Shown here: positions 1-5,831 of the stretch, one piece after another | How positions within the stretch are numbered: the first letter of the stretch is position 1 | How the letters are laid out: every line of letters starts with the position of its first letter | Assembly (NCBI GenBank): GCA_016866585.1 | Contig: VGMB01000112.1 | Coordinates: 1-5,831 of the forward strand | Direction: 5' to 3' | Length of the DNA: 5,831 bases | From: Chlamydiota bacterium | Lineage (GTDB): Bacteria; Chlamydiota; Chlamydiia; Chlamydiales; Rhabdochlamydiaceae | The notes under the pieces: model-generated | The model's database searches: none | What the model was told of the DNA's origin: nothing | Seen by the model: the letters and a program-made list of their open reading frames with translations, nothing else | Program-made: the position numbers and the translations under genes

Positions 1-2366
1 CCAGGAGTTTTTATCCCTCTTTCAAGGAAAAGGGTCAGTTCAGGAAGTAAATCTACACCACCAACATGCCAGTGTTTATGAAGGCAGCTAAACATAAATA
101 CTTCTCTATAATCAACGGTTGCATCTTTTAAAGATACTTCTATAGAAAGCTTTTGTGGCATGACTTTCCATGCCTCAAAAACGGCAGGATCTATCTGCTG
201 TAATGTTTTCAAATGAATACTTCTATCAGTTTGATATCGCACCTCGGAAAAAGTTCCGTTTAATACAGAAACAATAAAATCCTGTAGAGCATACCTTACT
301 TCAATTTCTCCATGTCTATTAATTTTTTGCATGTATATTTCAAGCGCATTCGGAACACGTGTTAAACCAAAAGTGTCTCTGAACCTATCCACACAATTTT
401 CAATAGGAGGTAATTCTTTAAATAAATCCTCTACAAGTATTTCCTGTAATAATTGGTGCAAATCTATATTTATATCTTCTGAAAAATCTAAATTAAAAAA
501 CTTTTGCTGGGCTTTTAAGGAGCCTAGGGCAATCACGCAATTCAAGGCTTTTACAAAACTTGCTGTATTGATCTTCTTCTCGACTTTATCTTTAGGATCT
601 ATAAGAGCGCAAATACGGCCAACCAGTTCAATTTTTTTCTCAAAGGATAAAAATATATTTCCATCAATGATTTCTAGAGCACTTAAAAATCTAGCCATAA
701 CAAATGTATTACAATCCCTAAAGCTATCTCTAAGTAATTGAAAACAATCTTTTACTTTATCAACATGTTCTTCTTGCGACTCAGGATCGTCCATCTCGCT
801 AATCCATTTGGCTATAAGAATGGAAGGAAGAATTTTATGAATATTCATCTTACCATTAGAAGAGGCTAAATCCATGTACACATCTAGATATTCTTCTATA
901 TCTAACTGGCATGCTAACTCGTGCAAAAGATAGGAGGCCATTTGTCGATTCCTGTATGAGGAAATCTCCTTGAATACTTTTTCTCCATCCGATGTACGAA
1001 AAAATTCATCTCCGTAATTTGCAACATACAGCTCTAGGCATACTTGGTAAATATTGTCTTTGTTTATTTCTTCTCTAATTTCTTGTTCTTCGAATATTAG
1101 ATTGCTTTTATCTAAGGAAAAAAAATCGTAAATATCATTCAAATTATAATGATTGCCGCTTCCTACAAGAACTAAAAATCGATACAAAGATAGTCGAACG
1201 GATTCCCGCCTGAGATCTGGATTGCTATAGCATTTTTGTCTGGTCTTTCTTGAAGCCTCATAAACCAATTTAGGAGATATTTTTCTAGCTATCTCAAGAC
1301 ACTCTATCTCATGCTTATCAAACAAATTAAACTCATTGATATTTATAACAGATTCGGAAGCCCCACTGAGAATCACCATTTTAGCAAGCCATTTTCGCTG
1401 GCTAAGAGTAAGATCAAGCTTACGGATCACAGAAGAAAGATCTCCAGGTGCATTAAGCGCTAGATGGACACCTAGGTTCATTTTGTCTATTTGATCTGAG
1501 GGACAAAAATAGCTATTAAAGCCCATGACAAACAATCGAGGCTCTATGTCTAGAATCAAACAAGCAAGACTATATACACCTTTAGAAGATGTGATATTTA
1601 GTGATTTTATTGTCAGCAAAGATATCTGATCATCAACTTTTAAACTCATTTTAAATATATCGATAACATCTTCTTCTTGCAGTAGAGGGTAGTTCTGAAG
1701 AGTTTTCACAGAGAATCTCTCAAAGCAAACAGCAGATTGCAAAACAGCAATAGTCTCTTCATAAGAGCCTATATTGTGTTTTGCTAAAAAGATTGCTGCT
1801 TCGTCTACGACTGCAAGAGCCACAGCCGCTTGCTTGAGAATAACAGGATCTACGATCCTTGCTTCTTCAATCATTCTGCAAAACGACTCTTCTACTTCTT
1901 TTGGAGACTTATCACTTATGTCTTCTAAAATAATATAAAACAGATCGAAAAAACTTTGATGATCAGTTATGTCATATTGGCATATGTTATTTAAAAATTC
2001 TTGAGGGTCTAGCACTACATCCCATAAAGCCTGTTGATAGGTCTTTTTATCCAAATAGGCGCTATAGTTCTCTGGTATTCTTATACCTAATGACTTAAAA
2101 ACAACATCTGTGATTTCAGGCGACTTAGAAAACAAGACAGCCAATTGAGGATCCACCTTTACAATCTTTCTCAATCTGCAGGAAAGAGGATAATTTTCAT
2201 GATTTCCCCCTTTATTGAGTATCATGGAAACTAATGACTCCAACACCTCTTGTTTTTGAGGTAAAGTAAGATTTTTTAGCAAACCAGGCGAAAAAAACTT
2301 AGAGCAATCTACCAAACCTTGTGCTAATGAACTCGAAACAACCAAAACTAAAAACCAAATTAACTT
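1..2366 (-). CDS. Large hypothetical protein, C-terminally truncated by the window edge, start unresolved
   Basis: I read this by translating the minus strand. From just after the in-frame TAA at 2369-2367 there are 788 sense codons without a stop up to the left edge, far beyond chance in DNA this AT-rich. I do not recognise the family. The frame opens with a hydrophobic stretch (LIWFLVLVV, then SSSLA-Q) that looks like a Sec signal peptide with cleavage after SLA. The rest is soluble-looking, rich in Leu, Ile, Glu, Asp and Lys, and probably alpha-helical, with no membrane segment or catalytic motif I can name. Near the visible end (about residues 655-720) is a more patterned stretch, DTFGLTRVPNALEIY followed by FIVSVLNGTF and RYQTDRSIHL, that may be a conserved module. 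No ATG lies at the 5' end. Possible starts are TTG at 2345, ATG at 2225 (GGAG about 12 bases upstream), or an upstream ATG at 2383 if one base is missing. The frame is almost certainly coding; its function is unknown. Confidence 0.85.
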
Positions 2367-2383
2367 TTATAATTATAACACAT
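2364..2383 (-). other. Possible frameshift in an A-run separating an ATG from the signal peptide
   Basis: On the minus strand an ATG at 2383-2381 reads MCYNYKS and then stops. Its frame is one base out of register with the long downstream frame. The run of four A's at 2368-2365 lies between them. With five A's the reading would be MCYNYKKLIWFLVLVV, then SSSLA-Q: a charged n-region, a hydrophobic core and a good cleavage site. This could be a sequencing or assembly error, a recent frameshift, or coincidence if translation really starts downstream. No Shine-Dalgarno sequence precedes the ATG. Confidence 0.4.
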
Positions 2384-2400
2384 TTATTAAATTAAAACAA
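2372..2400 (-). promoter_or_regulatory. Candidate sigma-70-type promoter for the left-hand gene
   Basis: The minus strand has a perfect TATAAT at 2377-2372 and TTGTTT at 2400-2395, separated by 17 bases. The -35 element matches TTGACA at only three of six positions. Such matches are easy to find in AT-rich DNA. If it is used, the transcript would start near 2365, downstream of the ATG at 2383. That would favour a start at TTG 2345 or ATG 2225 and argue against the frameshift reading. Confidence 0.35.
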
Positions 2401-2435
2401 ACAAGACCGCAAGCAAATGAAATTCAACAAGATAT

Positions 2436-2487
2436 AAAAAAAATTTCTATAAATCGATAATAGGCAGCCTTTTAAAGCCACCTATTA
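2436..2487 (-). terminator. Hairpin after the reductase gene, possible rho-independent terminator
   Basis: About 35 bases past the reductase stop, the minus-strand RNA can form a 12-pair stem (arms 2487-2476 and 2469-2458) with a six-base loop. Three of the pairs are G-U. On the plus strand those same three positions are mismatches (C-A), so the structure is stable only in RNA copied in the direction of the genes here. A run of eight U's (2443-2436) follows, but 14 bases after the stem, which is farther than in a standard terminator. It may end the kinase-reductase transcript or protect its 3' end. Confidence 0.5.
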
Positions 2488-2523
2488 AAATAAAAATTTA
2501 CAAACAACAAAGCCGATGGTCGA

Positions 2524-5013
2524 TTACCGCACCCATTTTTTGATATCATCTAAAGATCTAGAAAAAGGGAAGGATCCATTTTGTATTTTCTGTAAAAGAG
2601 ATTGAACTTCATCTGTAGCTATTTTTCTTTGCTCAACTGTTAAATCAGCTTTTTCAAATTCATCCTGATCAACAACAACAGCTTCCCAATCTCCATTAGC
2701 TTGCCTAGACAGTTTTATATCAAGTTCTAGATCTATCCATTCATGACCTGTCTTATGAGCCACTGGTGGCATATTCATATTAATATACATATTCACAGCC
2801 TGATCCTTATCAAAGGCTATAGAAATACAATGCTTTTCTTTTTTAGAAACTAAAAGTATTTCCGGGAAATCAAGAGTAAAACTTTTTTCTTTTACATAAT
2901 GATGAACTAAAGGATGTGGCCTGCTATAAATTAAATATTCATCATCAGTATCAACGAGGATAGCTGGCAGTTCATATTTGACATTTCCATTATAGTCAAG
3001 ACAACGAAGTAAATGGGTATATTGTACATTATCTGTCATACATATTTGGGTAATTGGGTCACATGTTAGACATTCTTTAGGCATATATAAAGCTTGAACA
3101 TCCTGAGACTGATCTCTGTAGACAGTCATTCCTTTGAGTCCAAAAGCTATAGCTTCCTTAAAAACAGATTCAACATCTGCCACTGTTGCTTGTTTTGGTA
3201 AATTGATTGTTTTACTAACGCCATTATCTATGATTTTTTGAAAAACAGCCACCATTTTTAAATGGTTTTTAGGCTTAATTTCGCCAGAAGTTACAAAGAC
3301 TTTTTTAAGCTTTATAAGTTGATTATTTTTAGTAGCATCAGGCATTGGATCATCAATAAGACCTTTAAGAGTACCATCAAAGGTATATGAGGGAGTTTTT
3401 CTTATCGTAGCAGCAATCCACTCATCTAAAGAATAATCTAGTTTCGCTAGTTTTTTTTCTAAGATAGGATTTTTCACATGTAAAACACCAGCAGCTAGTC
3501 TTTCATATTCTAATAGGTAATAAGGCTCTATGGAAGAAGAGCATCCCGCAAGTGTAGATATATGTCCTGTAGGGGCTATTGTCGTAAGAGTAGCATGCCT
3601 TTGAGGGATGGCGTCAAATAACGCCGCACGGGATATGGCAAAGGTTTTAAATGCACCACGTATAGTAGCAAGTTTTTGAGAAGCTTTCTCCGCTTCTGAT
3701 TGCAAAGTAAGTGCAATATAATTTGCAAAATTACGCGCCTTTTCACTATCGTAAGGGATCTCTATTTCCGCAAGAGTATCTGCAAGACCCATAACTCCTA
3801 TTCCTATTTTGCGGTTTGTCTTAGAAATTAAATTTGCTATTTCTAGACCATTATCGCTTCTTTCAATTAAGTCATCCATAAATTGAACAGCTACTGGAAT
3901 AGCTTCCTTAAATTTCTTTTCATTAAAGTACCCATCTTCTTCAAGAAAGGCATGGAGATTGAAGCTTCCCAGGTGACATACCTCGTATGGTAGCAAAGGC
4001 TGCTCCCCACAGGGTGTTGTAGTGTGTATTTCCCCCTGTCCTAAGATCTCTTTTATATCAGAGTAACGAGGATGCGTCGGATTTACTTGGTTAATTGCAT
4101 CGAGATCTAATATACCCGGATCCCCTGTAGCATGGGCAAGTGTTGAAATCGCTGTAAGCATTTTAGCAGGATCTAAATGAAAAATATTTGATTGGATACT
4201 TCCAATAATTTGATCTATAGAGCTGCTTTTAATTTGACCATCCATAGTGATTTGTAGATCACTTGGTGCAAGCCCTCTGTTAAGAGCCTCTTGTTGCATT
4301 CTAAGCCATACCTCCATTGTAAGAAATTTTTCTTTTCCATGAACTTTGAAGGAAAATGGGATCTGCTCTTTATTTGCTAAAGCTTTTTTAAAAGACGAAT
4401 CAATTGTAACTGATACATTTACACTCGATAACTGCTTTTTACTTTTAAATGACATGAATGTCGTTACATCAGGATGTGTTGCAGAGAGAGAGCCCATGAA
4501 TGCAGCTTTTTTTAACCCACCATAGTCAGCAAGAGGGGCCGTAGCATGGGCAATAGACTGGATCATCTCTACGGGACCAGCCATAGCTCTACCTGTATTT
4601 GCATCAGGATATAAACGTGGTGGAAGATTGCTTAGATTCAGACCCACTCCGATTCCCTTCATCAGTAATTGAGAAATCTTTGCAATATCGTTTTGTATTA
4701 CTTCCTCTGGATCATCCTTTAAGGGATATACTATACAACCTGCAAGACTTCCTTTTCCTGAAAGAACATTATGAAGTGCTGCACTTGTTGGAAAAAAGTA
4801 TCTCCCTGAAAGTAATTCTGTATATGATTTTTTAGCTACAATCCTATCATTAAGGTTAGCGTATCCCTCTGTAGTTTGATTAGAAACAGCTTCAAGCCAT
4901 TGTGGTATCGATATGTTTTTATTTGGCAAAAATCTTTTAGCAACAAGTTTTTTGGCATTGGCATCCCAACCAAAAGGACGAGTGTTTTGAAATACTTTGT
5001 GTATTATAGACAT
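2524..5013 (-). CDS. nrdJ: Class II (adenosylcobalamin-dependent) ribonucleotide reductase with C-terminal DUF402 domain
   Basis: This protein reduces ribonucleotides to deoxyribonucleotides in the cytoplasm through a cobalamin-generated thiyl radical. Residues 1-640 are the reductase barrel, with no ATP-cone at the N-terminus. Visible landmarks are C93 (LAGC) and C346 (CHLGS), the expected substrate-reducing pair; the thiyl-radical C335 in TPCGEQPLLPYE with E337; GDPGILDLDAIN (297-308); RKIGIGVMGLAD (401-412); the TTIAPTGHIS phosphate loop (477-486); and GLKGMTVYRD (625-634), typical of class II. The Asn expected at 333 is Thr. A cysteine cluster follows, C648-x-x-C651 and C658, resembling the redox tail that normally ends class II enzymes. 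Residues ~662-829 are a second domain of DUF402 type. The gene begins two bases after the kinase stop, with a GAGGGGG ribosome site. The class II call rests on overall sequence pattern and on the lack of class I tail features; it is strong. The fusion is seen directly, as one unbroken frame. Confidence 0.95.
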   Translation of the reverse strand: MSIIHKVFQNTRPFGWDANAKKLVAKRFLPNKNISIPQWLEAVSNQTTEGYANLNDRIVAKKSYTELLSGRYFFPTSAALHNVLSGKGSLAGCIVYPLKDDPEEVIQNDIAKISQLLMKGIGVGLNLSNLPPRLYPDANTGRAMAGPVEMIQSIAHATAPLADYGGLKKAAFMGSLSATHPDVTTFMSFKSKKQLSSVNVSVTIDSSFKKALANKEQIPFSFKVHGKEKFLTMEVWLRMQQEALNRGLAPSDLQITMDGQIKSSSIDQIIGSIQSNIFHLDPAKMLTAISTLAHATGDPGILDLDAINQVNPTHPRYSDIKEILGQGEIHTTTPCGEQPLLPYEVCHLGSFNLHAFLEEDGYFNEKKFKEAIPVAVQFMDDLIERSDNGLEIANLISKTNRKIGIGVMGLADTLAEIEIPYDSEKARNFANYIALTLQSEAEKASQKLATIRGAFKTFAISRAALFDAIPQRHATLTTIAPTGHISTLAGCSSSIEPYYLLEYERLAAGVLHVKNPILEKKLAKLDYSLDEWIAATIRKTPSYTFDGTLKGLIDDPMPDATKNNQLIKLKKVFVTSGEIKPKNHLKMVAVFQKIIDNGVSKTINLPKQATVADVESVFKEAIAFGLKGMTVYRDQSQDVQALYMPKECLTCDPITQICMTDNVQYTHLLRCLDYNGNVKYELPAILVDTDDEYLIYSRPHPLVHHYVKEKSFTLDFPEILLVSKKEKHCISIAFDKDQAVNMYINMNMPPVAHKTGHEWIDLELDIKLSRQANGDWEAVVVDQDEFEKADLTVEQRKIATDEVQSLLQKIQNGSFPFSRSLDDIKKWVR
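2527..3030 (-). other. DUF402 (FomD/Ntdp-like nucleotide phosphatase) domain fused to the reductase
   Basis: Residues ~662-829 carry the DUF402 signature in order: MYINMNMPP (742-750), the family's Y-x-N...PP; WIDLELDIKL (759-768), the D-L-x-L-D metal-site strand; and VDQDEFEKA (781-789), the acidic D-x-D-E motif. A helical tail follows. Characterised members (Streptomyces FomD, staphylococcal Ntdp) hydrolyse nucleoside di- or triphosphates using divalent metal. The acidic ligand positions appear intact. The Trp that often precedes the central strand is not evident; the sequence there is EKHCISIAF. The family call is from motif order alone, and the substrate is not predictable. Confidence 0.8.
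3040..3072 (-). other. Cysteine cluster (CxxC plus one Cys) linking reductase and DUF402 domains
   Basis: Residues 648-658 read C-L-T-C-D-P-I-T-Q-I-C. Class II reductases usually carry a redox-active Cys pair on a mobile C-terminal tail, which passes reducing equivalents from thioredoxin to the active-site disulfide. Here the pair is internal, tethered on both sides. That these cysteines are the shuttle is inferred from their position just after the barrel; a metal site shared with the next domain is a less likely alternative. Confidence 0.55.
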
Positions 5014-5015
5014 AA

Positions 5016-5705
5016 TTAATTAACCCCCTCAACTTCTTGTAGTAATTTATAAAGACGCCTTGCTTCCTCTGCAGGATCTCCAAATTCTGGCTTGAAAATT
5101 ACTACAGGAATATTTTTCTCTGACTGCAGTCTCTCAGCTGCTTCATTCACATATGATCGATACATCTGGTAGCTCTGCTGAAATCCATCAATCTGATCAC
5201 GGATCCTTCCTCTTTTCTCTAAAAAGCGCATCCATGTAGATATATCTACATCAAGAAAAACTAGAAGATCAACGTTAGGCAAATTCTCTGTATCAAGCTC
5301 TGTGAGCATTTTTACAACAGGGAAATAAGGATCGCTTGAAGAAATGAGCCATTCCATACCAGGCCTGCCAAGATAGTAAGAAGTAATCTTATCATAATAA
5401 GAATCAACTATTGCAACCTCTCCACTATCTACCTTTTCTTTGGCCTTCCAAAGAGCATCCACCCTTAGGGCTCTAAATGTAACATAAGAGGAAAACTCGC
5501 TATAAGGATGTACAGAACGGATCCAATGAGGCCACTGCTCTTCCTCTGTCTCAGAAAAGACATCAGCTTCCATTAAAACACCTAGTTCTCTTGCTAAGGT
5601 TGACTTTCCTGATCCGGAAATGCCTACAAATCCGATCATCTTACCATCAGAAAAAGCCTGTTGGGTCAAAAATAAAAATGATAAAATAAATACTATATTT
5701 CGCAT
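5016..5705 (-). CDS. Deoxynucleoside kinase-like P-loop kinase with signal-peptide-like N-terminus
   Basis: This is a probable nucleoside or nucleotide kinase of the deoxynucleoside kinase (dNK) type, phosphorylating a (deoxy)nucleoside with ATP. Walker A is GISGSGKST (28-36). An acidic stretch with Trp (SETEEEQW, 51-58) sits where dNK enzymes have the catalytic Glu and E-P-x-x-x-W motif. VDSYYDK (100-106) takes the place of the usual E/D-R-S motif and lacks its Arg. NVDLLVFLDVD (144-154) matches the core strand before the lid, and KRGRIRDQ (164-171) matches the Arg-rich lid. Length without the leader is about 207 residues, normal for the family. Residues 1-19 (MRNIVFILSF then LFLTQQAFS) look like a cleavable signal peptide, which is odd for an ATP-dependent enzyme. 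The alternative start is Met23 (5639-5637), just before the first core strand. Neither start has a clear Shine-Dalgarno; the promoter placement allows the longer one. It is the first gene of an operon with the reductase. The kinase call is firm; its substrate and cellular location are not. Confidence 0.85.
   Translation of the reverse strand: MRNIVFILSFLFLTQQAFSDGKMIGFVGISGSGKSTLARELGVLMEADVFSETEEEQWPHWIRSVHPYSEFSSYVTFRALRVDALWKAKEKVDSGEVAIVDSYYDKITSYYLGRPGMEWLISSSDPYFPVVKMLTELDTENLPNVDLLVFLDVDISTWMRFLEKRGRIRDQIDGFQQSYQMYRSYVNEAAERLQSEKNIPVVIFKPEFGDPAEEARRLYKLLQEVEGVN
5024..5030 (-). promoter_or_regulatory. Shine-Dalgarno site for the reductase, inside the kinase gene
   Basis: The minus strand reads GAGGGGG, then TTAATTAATT, then ATG. 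The purine block is in the last codons of the kinase gene and is 10 bases from the reductase start. With only two bases between the kinase TAA and the ATG, the two genes are probably translationally coupled. This site also fixes the reductase start. Confidence 0.7.
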
Positions 5706-5737
5706 AAACCATTCAAAAGTTAAAAAAATAGCTTAAT

Positions 5738-5767
5738 ATAATACAAAATGAAATCGGTTATTTGCAA
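5738..5767 (-). promoter_or_regulatory. Candidate promoter of the kinase-reductase operon
   Basis: The minus strand has TTGCAA at 5767-5762 and TATTAT at 5743-5738, 18 bases apart. They match the sigma-70 consensus at four and five of six positions. The predicted start of transcription, near 5731, leaves a leader of about 25 bases before the kinase ATG at 5705. No operator or riboswitch, including a cobalamin riboswitch, fits in that leader. The remaining bases up to 5831 hold no gene I can support. Confidence 0.5.
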
Positions 5768-5831
5768 AAAATTAATGAAAGATTCTATTCATTCGCGATT
5801 GTGTATGAAATAAAAAGATTGATCTCAATAA

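Noticed and set aside
331..741. 136-residue plus-strand open frame
   Set aside because: It lies wholly antisense to the continuous minus-strand frame, which is far longer. Its Ser/Lys/Asn-rich product shows no domain.
2364..2383. Programmed -1 ribosomal frameshift at TATAAAAG joining the ATG at 2383 to the long frame
   Set aside because: The site does not fit a slippery heptamer, since P-site AAA would re-pair on UAA. Four A's are also short for transcriptional slippage. A simple indel or a downstream start is more likely.
4599..4835. 78-residue plus-strand open frame
   Set aside because: It is antisense to well-conserved reductase motifs (about residues 60-138), so it is a shadow.
5748..5813. 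21-codon plus-strand open frame preceded closely by TATAAT (5737-5742)
   Set aside because: It is too short, has no ribosome site, and the -10 match sits only a few bases before the ATG with no good -35. This is expected by chance in AT-rich DNA.
5706..5831. Cobalamin riboswitch upstream of the B12-dependent reductase operon
   Set aside because: I see no B12-box-like sequence, and the stretch is too short and AT-rich to hold the structure. The predicted leader is only about 25 bases.
1..5831. CRISPR array, tRNA, rRNA, insertion sequence or long repeats
   Set aside because: I found no regularly spaced repeats, no tRNA-like cloverleaf, no transposase frame and no terminal inverted repeats on either strand by reading.

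Overview
The window is AT-rich (about one third G+C by eye) bacterial DNA. All three genes I can support lie on the minus strand, so the window reads right to left. A compact class II ribonucleotide reductase, a deoxynucleoside-kinase-like protein and a large unrecognised helical protein suggest an AT-rich, possibly host-associated bacterium. I cannot name the lineage from the sequence. Its style recalls intracellular groups such as the Chlamydiae-related bacteria, but that is only an impression.

Right part (5831 to 2524): a probable sigma-70-type promoter at about 5767-5738 precedes a two-gene operon. The first gene encodes a 229-residue P-loop kinase of the deoxynucleoside kinase type. It carries an unexpected signal-peptide-like N-terminus. 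Two bases after its stop begins the second gene, an 829-residue cobalamin-dependent (class II) ribonucleotide reductase. The last ~165 residues of the reductase are not reductase: they match the DUF402 nucleoside di/triphosphatase fold (FomD/Ntdp family). One transcript would therefore carry three nucleotide-handling activities: nucleoside phosphorylation, reduction to deoxynucleotides and nucleotide phosphate hydrolysis. The reductase also departs from the family consensus at several active-site positions, most strikingly Thr in place of the Asn of the N-x-C-x-E motif.

Middle (2523 to 2367): a short intergenic stretch with a strand-specific hairpin after the reductase gene and a TATAAT-containing promoter candidate for the next gene.

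Left part (2366 to 1): one continuous open frame of at least 788 codons runs off the left edge of the window. It has no ATG at its upstream end. A signal-peptide-like stretch lies there, and adding one base to a run of four A's would join it to an upstream ATG. The product is a large, probably helical protein of unknown function, and its stop codon lies outside the window.
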